Below, in pieces: positions 34,701 through 46,849 of a stretch of DNA of 64,000 nt (positions are counted from its first letter, which is position 1; every line of letters starts with the position of its first letter). The notes below the pieces were generated by a model, which did no database searches, was not told the DNA's origin, and worked only from the letters and a program-made list of their open reading frames with translations. The DNA comes from Cololabis saira (lineage: Eukaryota > Chordata > Actinopteri > Beloniformes > Belonidae): assembly GCF_033807715.1 (NCBI RefSeq), contig NC_084597.1:3659387-3723386 (forward strand), in the 5' to 3' direction. The position numbers and the translations under genes are program-made.

Positions 34701-35575
34701 GACCTTCCTGAAACCCATCTGTTTGTCCTGCTGCACACCTCGCCGCTAATGTCCGCCACCGCTCTGGATTACCTTCCTGCCACGCTTGATTTAGAACCTC
34801 AGGTTCAAATGTTTTGCAAATCTCTCCTCATATCCAAAATGTTCGGCTCCAGCATTGGAGGTTTGAGTATCAGTATGAGAACCTGTTTGCTTTCACTTAC
34901 CTGTGGTTAGGGTTAGGTACATAAACTAATCAATAACATCAGATTACACGGTTAGTAGAGGGGTTGCTTCATGTATCTGTGTAGCATAGTTTTTCCAAAC
35001 TGGGGGGTACGGAGAGAAAAATCGACTCAAAACATTTGTGTGTGTGTGACCGCGTCCTCAGAAGGACCCAGCCCCTGAATTGGGACACTGCTAATGTTTC
35101 ACAAGTTTAGAAGACGCTAAGTATCGAGGGAAATACGTTTTCCACCAGTCCTTAAACGCACCACGTACGGAGAAATCTGTGAGGCTTTCGGAGGCATGAA
35201 AAGCCATTTCTACGTATCTACAGCTTTGTACGATTCCTGCACGTGTATTTAATGATTGTGTAGGAGGCTTTTTGAATTCTTAATTATCGTTTTGTCCGTA
35301 ACTTCAAGTAAGTTACGGACAAATCTAATAATACGCACAAATCAGATAATAAGCACACACAAATGTAGATTTTCTCTCCATGGGGGGTCCGAGTAGGAAA
35401 CCAGCTGCAGATCCTTTCTTTTGGTTGCAGAAGTGAACGTGAACACAGATTCTGATCAACTCATCCAACATTCCGGCACTACATTTTCCAGACCAAGGAA
35501 CTGAGAGAAAATTAATTAGTTTAAAGGTCTCTCTTTGCTTCTTTCTTTCCTGATCTGGCAACGCATGACCCACAT
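34701..35575. other. No gene seen
   Basis: Mixed intron-like sequence. A minus-strand 120-codon frame at 35325-35687 has no recognisable domain and overlaps a LINE. Confidence 0.45.
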
Positions 35576-37660
<2,085 letters not shown>

Positions 37661-37670
37661 CTTTTTAGTA

Positions 37671-37868
<198 letters not shown>

Positions 37869-38216
37869 AGATGTATCTGATGTAAGATTATTGGTCCGCA
37901 CAGAGACCTGTGGATTACAATATAAAAGCTTTACCCAGCTACAAAATTTCTGTCCAAAACCGAACTTTTCAAGAGCTGCAAATAAATAATTATACTCCAC
38001 CCTATCAAAGGCTTTATATGCATCTAAAGATATCAATACTTCTTGTGTATGTTTATGGTTTGGTGTATACATTATGTTAAAGAGACGACGTAAATTTCCA
38101 GCTAGCTGCCTGCCAGTCATAAAACCTGTTTGATCTCTGTGGATTATGTTTTGCATGATTGGTTCGAGTCTCGCTGCGAGGGTTTTTTTTTTCATTATTA
38201 TATTATACAAAGATGG

Positions 38217-38247
<31 letters not shown>

Positions 38248-39000
38248 GTATAGTATATCATATTATTATTAGTATAGATATCGGATATCGGATTTTTTAA
38301 GTCAGACAAGTGTTGCGCAATGCGTGAAGACGCATGAAAGGCAAGTTTGATTTTCTTTTCTGTTCTCCCGTTCTACATGTAGCTGAAAAGCTTAAAGTAA
38401 CTAAAGTAACGTATTTTTTTTTGTCTTAGAGTAACTATAACGGGATTACCCAAATTACAACTGTAACGCGTTACATTACTGCGTTACTGGCGAATGTAAT
38501 CTCATTACAGTAACGCGTTACTTTGTACTTACTTTGTAACGCGTTACACCCAACACTGGTCATTGTTAAGGGCAGGGTTTTATTCTGCAGAGCCTCTTCA
38601 TACACTTTGCGTAGAAGTGGTACCAATTTGACAGAGAAGGCTTTATAACATTCGATGGGGTAGCCGTCTGGGCCAGGTGACTTCCCAGATTTTGATGTTT
38701 TAATGGCCCTTTCCATTTCCGCCTGTGTCAAAGGTTCCTCAAGTGCGCTGACATCATCCTGGTCTAGGGACGGCATCCTTGAATTATTGAAAATCATCAC
38801 CCTCATCTGATATATATAACGTTTTGTAGAATTTTTGGATTTAATTATTATTATTATTAATACATTTTTGACATTATTTAGAGATCTACTCAGTAATAAG
38901 TGGCAAAGGGAATGAGGATCCTTTCCCTTTGCATGTGTGCTGGTATTTTGGTTCCCCTGCGATGTTCCCAGGTCTTTAGTTCCCCCCCGAAGAAACCTGG
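37869..39000 (-). pseudogene. L1/Tx1-type LINE ORF2: RT region, interrupted
   Basis: Minus strand. Upstream part (38800-38560): PLTQAEMERAIK, then SGKSPGPDGYPIECYK, the region before the RT core. Downstream part (38211-37869): LAARLEP, HRDQTGFM, ISLDAYKAFDRVE, LFAALEKFGFG, RT motifs up to the first palm aspartate. About 350 bp of foreign DNA (38212-38559) replaces the RPISLLN-type segment. The downstream end is cut by a microsatellite, so the YADD motif is missing. Confidence 0.8.
38212..38559 (-). mobile_element. hAT-like fragment interrupting the L1 relic
   Basis: On the minus strand it begins CAGTGTTGGGTGTAACGCG followed by repeated gtaacgcgttac motifs, the terminus of a common fish hAT. 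The other end runs into (ATT)n with no TIR. Confidence 0.55.
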
Positions 39001-39180
39001 CAGGATTAGGTTGTGTCATGTTTCTAAACGATTTAATTTCAACCACTGGTTTTTATCTATTGTTCCTTTATTTCTTTCCTGTAACTTACATTTTAAATGG
39101 TGCTTTTTATCCATGTGATGTTTTCATGTCTTTGTAAAGCAATTTGAATTAGCCTGCTGTTGAATTGTGCTTTATAACTA
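39001..39180 (+). mobile_element. L2-type LINE 3' end
   Basis: tttgtaaagcaatttgaatt, a gap, then gttgaattgtgctttataac and taaacctccctcgcctt, the standard L2 3' UTR wording. No ORF. Confidence 0.55.
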
Positions 39181-39184
39181 AACC

Positions 39185-39830
39185 TCCCTCGCCTTCTGCA
39201 AAGCTTTTCATTTCTGTTTTGCATGTATTGGTGATATCCTTGACCGGTTTTAAGGTTCAGTGCAATTCATTTCTGCTTGATATTTTCTTTTGAGTAATCT
39301 CAAATAATTTAATTCTATCGTTTAAGGTTCATTCAAAGTGGAAACTCTGTCCTGATGAATCCAAGGATTTCTGTATCTTAAAACCAGCATTCCAGCAGAC
39401 GTTTTAGCAAAATATCCTCACAAATCCTTTACAAACAACAGGTCATCAAGTCAGCGGCTGAAGGAAATCTAAAATGAATTTGTTTTGGACATAGTTTTCA
39501 TTTGGTAAACCTTGTGAAAGCAGATACGTTATCAGGAAGAATGAGTGTCCTGATCATAATTAAACCTCCCAACAAGATCATCTCAAATGTGCATCCACAG
39601 AAAAGCTTATCAGGGAGCAAAACCAGCCTGTAACAGGTGATTATGGTCATCCGAATTTAAAGGAGCTTTATGTAAGAGCAATAATAAAACGAATCATAAA
39701 ATGACCCCGATATGTCAACAGACATTTGAAAATCATGTTCATTTCAAATACTTATGTCACTGACAACAGCACTCAAGCCAGGATATTCCAGTTTAAAAAG
39801 AGGAGTTGCAGCCCTCAACTGATGTTTATG
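39185..39830. other. No gene seen
   Basis: AT-rich intron-like sequence. Confidence 0.5.
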
Positions 39831-40131
39831 TTGAAGCTCCACCCTCCACCTATCTCCCAATCACCAAGTCAGTATTGTTTCTGAAGCTCCACCCTCCACC
39901 TATCTCCCAATCACCAAGTCAGTATTGTTTCTGAAGCTCCACCCTCCACCTATCTCCCAATCACCAAGTCAGTATTGTTTCTGAAGCTCCACCCTCCACC
40001 TATCTCCCAATCACCAAGTCAGTATTGTTTCTGAAGCTCCACCCTCCACCTATCTCCCAAACACCAAGTCAGTATTGTTTCTGAAGCTCCACCCTCCACC
40101 TATGTCCCAATCACCAAGTCAGTATTGTTTC
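39831..40131. repeat. 50-bp tandem repeat, 6 copies
   Basis: Unit starts tgaagctccaccctccacct and ends gtcagtattgtttc. Period exactly 50 bp at 39831, 39881, 39931, 39981, 40031 and 40081. Only two substitutions are visible across the later units, so the array is recent. Confidence 0.97.
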
Positions 40132-40405
40132 GGCATCCGGGTTGCCAGCTCGGCTCTAATTATCGCAGCAGCCGCTACGAACATGTTGGATGGATTTTCG
40201 CGACCATACGGGCGCCGTGTGGAAAGGTGCACCCTCAGTTTTGTGTAATTTCTGTATTTAAAACACACACACGGCGCACCGAATGTAAAGGAGCCGTCTA
40301 CACACACACGCCGCAAAACACACACACAAGCACACAAGTGTGCGTATTTAAAAATAGAGCAGGAGCAAAACTTTGTTTGATTGTAGGCTACATTATTTCA
40401 GTTTT
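40132..40405. other. Possible 3' non-coding part of a pogo-type relic
   Basis: Follows the 50-bp array and precedes the stop of the pogo-like frame. Contains CA-rich runs (40263-40340). No TIR identified. Confidence 0.3.
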
Positions 40406-40409
40406 TACA

Positions 40410-40690
40410 TTAATCAAACCCATCGAAGTCCTCATCCTCTGTTTCTGCATTAAAGAGCTCCGCTAAATCAGCTGTGCCAGTCCCAATTTCCTCGCTGTCA
40501 GAGTCACTTTCCGTGCGGCGCCTCGGACTTGACGGCTTTTGCAAAAGCTCGCAAAATAGTCCCAGCAGACACGTTAGCCCACGCGTCAACAATACATCTG
40601 CAAACTGTGGCATAACTTGCCCGGCGCTGCTTTCCACTCTTGGTGAAACTGTTCCCACTCAGTCATCCATCTCTCCCACGCCGCTGCAGC
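40410..40690 (-). pseudogene. C-terminal relic of a pogo/Tigger-type (Tc1/mariner superfamily) transposase
   Basis: On the minus strand the three frames successively show EWEQFHQEWK, then VCRCIVDAWANVS and ILRAFAKAV, then an acidic tail ending ELFNAETEDEDFDGFD before TAA. This order, a VDAW..V helix, RAFAKA and an acidic FDGF tail, is known at the C-terminus of vertebrate pogo-like DDE transposases. At least two frameshifts separate the parts. The DDE catalytic domain is not in the window, and a foldback MITE cuts the upstream side. Confidence 0.6.
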
Positions 40691-40694
40691 CTTA

Positions 40695-40790
40695 AGGCTG
40701 ATTTATGGTTCCGCGTTACACCGACGCAGAGCCTACGCCGTAGGGTACGCGGCGACGCGCACGTACGGTGCGCTTCGCTGCGTAATAAAA
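40695..40790. mobile_element. Foldback MITE (family P)
   Basis: aggctgatttatggttccgc preceded by TTA (40692-40694), core ctacgccgtagg, then ggcgacgcgcacgtacggtg. The right arm is truncated at a tgcgtaataaaa junction. Confidence 0.75.
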
Positions 40791-40939
40791 TTTTGCAGTA
40801 CATTACTTCGCAAAAGATCTTTCATAAAGCATTAAATACAGAAAATAAACTTACTGTGTAGGACTCGTCATGGCAGCCTACGTTCCTGCTGCATTCTGCA
40901 GCCTACCTGGCAACCTCTGGTCGGGGGAGGAGGGGGAGG

Positions 40940-41454
40940 GTACACGCCGCTCAACAGTTTTTTATATATATATATATATATATATAAATATTTATTTTTT
41001 TTCTTTACTTATCTTGCATTTTATATATATATTTTTTTTTTTACTTATCTTGCACTTATATTAGGACCAGCACCTGCGATGAAGCACCTGTAATTTTGTT
41101 GTTATTAAATATGAACAATGACAATAAAAAGTCCTTTGGAGCCCCGGCGGCTGCTGCATAGGGCGATCAAAATAATGCTCCATTTAGACACTAAATATTT
41201 AATAATTTACAATCCAGCGAGAGAGAAAGTGTGAGGCTTTTAATCAGCATTAAATTAATGGTGGCCAACATTCAGATGTATTAATGTGCGTCCTTCAGAA
41301 GTGCAGCCAGCTGGCTGTTCCTGCTACCTGCCTCTTCATCCATGAGGCTGCAGGACTTTCCAGCCGGTCCTGATTGATACGGAGCCGTGCAAATCTAAAT
41401 ATATCCAGCCCTCTCAATGCCTAAGCGCTGATGATCACTGATGCTTTTCAGTTA
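40940..41454. other. (TA)/(T)-rich tract, then intron-like sequence
   Basis: tttatatata runs with two ctttacttatcttgca repeats at 41000-41055. No gene. Confidence 0.5.
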
Positions 41455-41502
41455 TTAGGGCCCAAGCACTTACAGTGCGAAGGCCCTATTGAATCTGTAG
41501 GA

Positions 41503-41543
<41 letters not shown>

Positions 41544-41645
41544 TTTCTTATTTCTTTCTTTCCGACGAAAGGAGGGCCTTTTTTCCCCCCTAAACGTGCC
41601 CCAAAAGTCACCAAATTTTGCACCAAGCCAGGCCTGGCGAAAATG
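41455..41645 (+). repeat. Family Y, left-end fragment
   Basis: ttagggcccaagcacttaca then gcgaaggccctattg and (CTTT)n, then ccccctaaacgtgcccc. It breaks at aaaatgg and joins the L2-associated block. The copy at 27611 has (TTC)n at the same place, so the microsatellite type differs between copies. Confidence 0.75.
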
Positions 41646-42615
41646 GGGCACCGACATGATCCGCTGGGCGGTGCCTCTCACCCTTCTTCTCCTCTCCCTT
41701 TCCATTTTTATAAATGTCTCATAGCTATGGTTTTGTCCATCGTTCCTGTAGTTTCTTGTGCTGGCCCCCCCTTTTCTCTTTTTTGTGCATGTTTGCAGGC
41801 CGGAGCCTCGGGAGCTGCGTTCTGGCCTGCGGTTCCAGTCCCCCCCCCCATCCTGCTTCCACCTGCCCACGTGGATGTCTGCTGTGTGCTGCTGACTTTC
41901 TGGTTTGATTCCTACTTAAAGGACAGGGACGACTTTGTGTCAACAGCTAACTTTACATCAGAATTGACAAAAATCACATGTGGCGTTCCCCAAGGTTCTA
42001 TCGTAGGACCCCTCCTACGATAGAACTAGCTAGCTAGCTAGCTCAGATAATATTAAACAACAAGATATGTTACCATATGCCGATGACGCACAACTTTACA
42101 TTACAATGTAGCCTGGAGATGATTAACCCATACAAGCATTGAGGTCTCACCAGAACTAAGAAAGTGGACCAGTTCTGAGGTCCTTACACCGCCTCCCTGA
42201 ACCTCAGAGAACACACTTTAAAATATCATGTTAGTTTATAAATCACCTAATGGTTGACGACCAAAGCAAATACATCAGAGACTTGGTGTTGCCATAGCAA
42301 CTATCCAGACCTCTCAGGTCTCCTGGTTCAGGTCCGTGTCCCCAGAACCAGAACCAAACAGGCAGCATTCAGCTTCTATGCTCCACAGATCTGGATCCTC
42401 CAGAAACCTCAAGATTAAACAGGAACTTGTGTTACATCTTTCACTGATTTATTTAAATCTAAACTTTTATTTCAGTACTAAACTGTAGCTTTAACTTTTC
42501 TCAATCGTGTCTTTGCCCTGTAACTCAATCTTTTTTACTTTTCATGATTTCATTCTGTAAAGCACCTTGAATCGCCTCGCTGCTGAAATGTGCTTTACAA
42601 ATGAACTTGTCGGAA
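41646..42615 (+). pseudogene. L2-type LINE, rearranged: UTR-like block, RT fragments and 3' end
   Basis: 41646-41895 repeats the block found at 8940-9226. Then WFDSYLKDRDDFV and CGVPQGSIVGP (RT) run to 42010, where the frame ends at a perfect hairpin. RT resumes at 42056 with LPYADDAQLYI after losing about 30 codons. A decayed C-terminus and a 3' UTR (ctgtaaagcaccttgaatcg, gaaatgtgctttacaa) close the element. Confidence 0.75.
41996..42025. other. Perfect 13-bp hairpin at an RT deletion breakpoint
   Basis: TTCTATCGTAGGA, loop CCCC, TCCTACGATAGAA. The left arm is coding for GS-IVG in the RT motif. The right arm replaces the expected downstream RT codons and is followed by (CTAG)n. Confidence 0.9.
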
Positions 42616-42793
42616 AGAAATAAAATAGAGTGTCCTGGTTGCGATGGACGAAGGTACACTCGGAGAAAATTATGAATAATGGAAAGAACAACTCTCCAAC
42701 TGTTAAAAACCAGAGTGCATCTATCATGCTTTGGGCTTGTGCTGCTGCTGGAGGCGAGGGGGAAAAGGAAGAATGGATTCAATTACAACCATA
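42616..42793. other. No gene seen
   Basis: Short unassigned stretch between LINE and family Y. Confidence 0.4.
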
Positions 42794-43013
42794 AATTAAA
42801 GCTGCAAGCAGCGATGAACGGGCCCTCGCACTCACGTCAAACCGTATTGTGGGGCTTGAGGCGCAAACTTTTCTAGGGGGCGCTGTTGAGCCATTAGGCC
42901 ACGCCCATTAATGCAAACCATTAAATATCTAATTTTTCGCCAGGCCTGGCGAAAAGATTTGGTGACTTTTGGGGCACGTTTAGGGGGGCAAAAAAGGCCT
43001 TCATTTGGGGGGT
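42794..43013 (-). repeat. Family Y, internally deleted copy
   Basis: aattaaagctgcaagcagcg then atgaacgggccctcgcactc, the gggcgctgttgagcca block, and ggcacgtttaggggggcaaa. The hairpin end is missing and the internal tandem units are deleted. Confidence 0.75.
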
Positions 43014-43127
43014 GTTGGAGCTGGTTATTCTGCTAGAGGACTTTGGGACTAGTTAGTAGTCGTGTCAATCCTTAAAAGCACTGGAGTCAATCCTCCAATA
43101 GTGTAGAAATAGTAGTGCAGTCGCCAC

Positions 43128-43325
43128 TAGGGATGGGCGGTATGGACTAAAAAATTTATCACCATAATTTCTGGCATTTATCCTGATAAAGATAAAAATG
43201 ACGGTAAAAAAAAACAATTCAACTCCACCTTTGTAACTATAAATCTATCACCACATTCAGTCTTTGGAGCCAAATCACTGCTCTAAAAGATACTAAATAC
43301 TAAACTACACCAATGGGAATTTTTC

Positions 43326-43384
<59 letters not shown>

Positions 43385-44130
43385 CTCTTTCTCTCTCTCT
43401 TTCTGGCTCATTTCCTTCCATCCTTCCTTTTTTTCTTTCTTCCTCCTTCCTTCCTTCCTTCCTTCCTTCCTTCCTTCCTTCCTTCCTTCCTTTCTTCCTC
43501 CTTCCTTCCTTTCTCCTTCCTTCCTTCCTTCCTTCCTTCCTTCCTTCCTTCCTTCTTTCCTTCCTTCCTACTTCCTTTTTTCTTCCTTCCTTCCTTCCTT
43601 CCTTCTTTCCATCCTTCCTTTTTTTCTTCCTTCCTTCCCTCCTTCTTTCCATCCTTCCTATTTCCTTTTTTTCTTCCTCCCTCCCTCCCTCCCTCCCTCC
43701 CTCCCTCCCTCCCTCCCTCCCTCCCTCCCTCCCTTCCTTCCTTCCTTCCTTCCTTCCTTCCTTCCTTCCTTCCTTCCTTCCTTCCTTCCTTCCTTCCTTC
43801 CTTCCTTCCTTCCTTCCTTCCTTCCTTCCTTCCTTCCTTCCTTCCTTCCTTCCTTCCTTCCTTCCTTCCTTCCTTCCTTCCTTCCTTCCTTCCTTCCTTC
43901 CTTCCTTCCTTCCTTCCTTCCTTCCTTCCTTCCTTCCTTCCTTCCTTCCTTCCTTCCTTCCTTCCTTCCTTCCTTCCTTCCTTCCTTCCTTCCTTCCTTC
44001 CTTCCTTCCATCAGTTTTACACAAAAACATCATCAACAGGAATTTATTGTTTTTACCGTGAGATACAAATTCTTACCGTGGGGAATTTTTTGACGGTTTA
44101 TCGTGAACGGTAAAATATCACCCATTCCTA
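43128..44130 (+). mobile_element. Microsatellite-bearing hAT MITE (copy F), complete
   Basis: Termini TAGGGATGGG (43128) and CCCATTCCTA (to 44130). Perfect 8-bp TSD GTCGCCAC at 43120-43127 and 44131-44138. Arrays: TTTC (43324-43403), TTCC with TTTC/TACTT variants, a pure CCTC run (43677-43734), then about 270 bp of pure TTCC (to 44008). Confidence 0.95.
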
Positions 44131-44138
44131 GTCGCCAC

Positions 44139-44804
44139 ACAGATCTGATCTCAGCTGATGGAAACATTTCTAGTGAGTTCAACATCATCATCCACTTCTC
44201 TGTGTTATTGATCTGCAGTTGAAAACAGCTCATATGGAAACTAGCTACGTCTCTGGGTCCAAATGACAGACATGCGTGAGACTGAACAAGTCTGACGCCA
44301 GAGGAAATACAATAAAAAAAGACTCTCTTTCCAGGAATAAATGCAGCAGGGAAGGCGTTTAAAAGCTCCTAACTTGTCATCCCTCAGTTTGAAGTGTGCT
44401 ATCGTTCCTCTAACAGCTAAACTGAATCTCCCTGCAGGGACACTCGGATCCACCAGTGAGTAGGAGTGCTGAGTTTTGCAGTTGGAAGAGAAATAAAAAG
44501 AGAGAGAGATAAAAAGGAGACACCCAAAGTGAGAACCAGACGTCCGCCTGTCAAATTAACTTTCTCTCATCTCAAATTTAGACTCTTGTGAAATCCACGC
44601 TGAACTTTAAAAGCGTCTGCTTTTGCAGAGGTGTGGCGGTTAATTTGGAAGCAAGACGGCTGTGATTCTGGAGAGTGATAGACAGAAAATCACGCCGACC
44701 CGACATTCCTGAGTGGCAAGATGTTATTACTGCAAATACGAGGGCAGACGACTAACGTGAACATGGGCTCAAAACTAAAAGAGTGTGTTTATAGACCAGG
44801 TTTC
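44139..44804. other. No gene seen
   Basis: Intron-like sequence, short GAGA tract near 44500. Confidence 0.5.
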
Positions 44805-44806
44805 TA

Positions 44807-44913
44807 CGGAACAGTATTAGATGCAGGAGAAAAGATATTTGAGAGGGGAAGATTTTTTTTTTTATTGTGCACAAAGTCGAAATGTTGAGAAAAAAGTTGA
44901 AATGTCAAATTAA
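44807..44913 (+). mobile_element. Left part of TA-flanked MITE (family T), split by a piggyBac-like element
   Basis: TA then cggaacagtattag, gcaggagaaaagatatttga, and two minisatellite units. The sequence resumes after 46708 with ttaatgttgaaatacaattt, the expected continuation (compare 47230-47255). Confidence 0.75.
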
Positions 44914-45202
44914 AGGTATTATCCCTGATGTTGGAGAGCTAGCAAGATTTGAAAGTGGCACCACCTCTAAGCCCCGCCCCCTCCTCTAAGCCCCTCCCGT
45001 CAGCGCTCCGTCCAAAGGCACACCCCCACAAACTTTGGGGAACGCGCATTTGCAGGAGTCGAGTTTTCCAGGACATTTTGGACAGCAGATTTTCAACAAA
45101 ACTACCCCATGTCTCATTCACCTGTAAGCGAGGCCGGTTTTAGGGGAGGTAGGGGGAGGCTGTGCCCACCCAAACGTGCGTCCTGCCCACCGACGTCTCC
45201 AT

Positions 45203-45337
45203 CCCGGCGAGAGTGGAGAGCAGAGAGCGGCTGGCGGAGCGCTGCAGGCTCTAGAGCCACAGCTACGGCGTAGCTGTGGCAACAGAGCCTGCACGGCACC
45301 GCAGCGCTCCGCCAGCCGCACCTGCACTCGCCGGGAT
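45203..45337. repeat. Imperfect 135-bp inverted repeat
   Basis: Outer arms cccggcgag / ctcgccggg, middle arms ggctggcggagcgctgc / gcagcgctccgccagcc, inner arms gccacagctacg / cgtagctgtggc. The centre is tacggcgta, the same core motif as the foldback family P. Confidence 0.85.
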
Positions 45338-45485
45338 GCTGCTGCTGGGCGGAGAGTCCAGCAGCAGCAGCCCGGACCGACGGCTCTGCTCCCCGCTCTC
45401 ACACACAGCGGGGACCGAGCTGCTCTGGAAATAACTACATAATAACTACATACTGGGGTGCGTGGCAGAGGGGAGGGAGGGGGTT

Positions 45486-46459
45486 TGTTACGAACTTGCA
45501 ACTTGAGCTTAGCGCCATCCAGGGTCAGGTCAGCCTTGCGACACTTCTCAAATGACTCACGGGAAGGGTTTGCAATGAACTGGTTTAAATCAAAACCGGA
45601 TGCCATGGTACAACAAAAAACGCACAAAAACCAACTATCAACTCAAGTCTAGAGAACCAAGTATTTGCACCCCCAAATGCTCAGAAATTTCCCGGACGAG
45701 CCCCCACTTTCATGTTACGAAACCCCTGGTCAGGCCATATACAGGTGTTGAGACCAAGGGTCACATAGCATGACATTTAAACCAGTAGGGAACCCAAGCA
45801 TAAAAAGGTGCAAATAACAGAGACAACACAGGGTTTTAAACTGGTGTGCTTGATTTTACTTACACTCCAGCAAGATATTTACAATATTTACAAGTGTACA
45901 AAATGACCAAACAAAAGTATGCCACTGCCAGGGGACGTGGATGTTGCCAAAATAACAAATAAGCAGCTAAGGATGAACACAGTTCTATCTAACTGTCTAA
46001 TAAGGAAACCAAAAGCCTGTCTGCCCAACTACACTAACCAGTGGGACAAAAATACAATAGTGGCAACCATCCCTTACCTAATGTGACTAAACATAGATTC
46101 TACTACGTGATGCCTGTGTATAGGGGCCCCCGTCTTACCTGTCCCAAGGCAGGGCATATACACCAGACTATGAAGCAGAATAATAGCAATAACAGCAGGA
46201 TGTGCTTCTGGACTCTAGCAAGCAAGCAAGCATCAACTTGCTATGAGAGAGAGCCAGCAGGAACTGGCAAACAGCCCTTTTATAGGGCACAGGTGGAGTT
46301 GATTGGAGGAGGGCAGAGACAGGGAACCAGAGGCTGGCCAATGGGAGAATGGCTGCTGGTTATGGACCTCACCTGCAGAGAATGAGTGGTAGGGAGGGGA
46401 GGAGAAGGTGGAAGAGAAATGCAGAGCCACAGAAAATCCTACCTCTGTGGCACGTAACA
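45486..46459 (-). mobile_element. LTR retroelement, internally deleted: 5' LTR, primer site, gag start, 3' LTR stub
   Basis: Minus strand. The LTR of 747 bp (46459 to 45713) begins TGTTACGTGCC and ends TTTCGTAACA, with TATAAAAG at 46284-46277. Six bases on is an 18-bp primer-binding site TGGGGGCTCGTCCGGGAA (45706-45689), which differs from the known tRNA-Pro site only at its last base. A short gag start follows, then the 9-bp stub TTCGTAACA identical to the LTR end. 5-bp TSD AACCC (plus strand GGGTT at 45481-45485 and 46460-46464). The deletion removed nearly all coding sequence. Ty3/gypsy-like or endogenous-retrovirus-like; class not settled. Confidence 0.8.
45496..45606 (-). pseudogene. Truncated gag N-terminus
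   Basis: ATG at 45606 opens MASGFDLNQFIANPS, then FEKCRKADL, which matches the N-terminal pattern of gag-like proteins in fish Ty3/gypsy elements. It is cut after about 38 codons at the junction with the 3' LTR stub; the open frame beyond is host element sequence. Capsid and nucleocapsid are absent. Confidence 0.6.
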
Positions 46460-46708
46460 GGGTTACACTGGGACACTGTGAGCCCAGGAGGACCCGTGGG
46501 AAGTGGACACGGGGGCTGGAAGCGATTGGTTCTTTCCCCCCCTGCCAAGCCTCTGGTCCTGGACCAATCCGTTTCATTCGGACCGAATGAAACGGATATT
46601 GGTTAGAGTTTTTACATGATTTAAGCTGGGAGGGGGAGGAGGGGGCGGGGCTTAGAGGAGGTGCCACTTTCAAATCTTGCTAGCTCTCCAACATTGCATA
46701 CTATAACT

Positions 46709-46816
46709 TTAATGTTGAAATACAATTTCGTGAATAAAGTGGAAATGTCTCAAATCCAGTTAGCAGAGCGACTGACAGCTATTTATGCAGCAGCTGTAAC
46801 TAAATAACTAACTAAA

Positions 46817-46849
<33 letters not shown>

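Larger units (their letters stand above)
44914..46708. mobile_element. piggyBac-like long-TIR element with TTAA TSD
   Basis: TIRs of about 75 bp: both contain tgttggagagctagcaagat, ttgaaagtggcacc, cctctaagccccgccccctc. TTAA lies on both sides (44910-44913, 46709-46712), and the uninterrupted sequence gagattaatgttgaaatac is present at 47230. No transposase. It carries a large inverted repeat and a nested LTR element. Confidence 0.8.

Noticed and set aside
45118..45627. 169-codon minus-strand ORF as a host gene
   Set aside because: Chimera of a retroelement gag start, an LTR stub and unrelated host-element sequence. Only the first ~38 codons have meaning.
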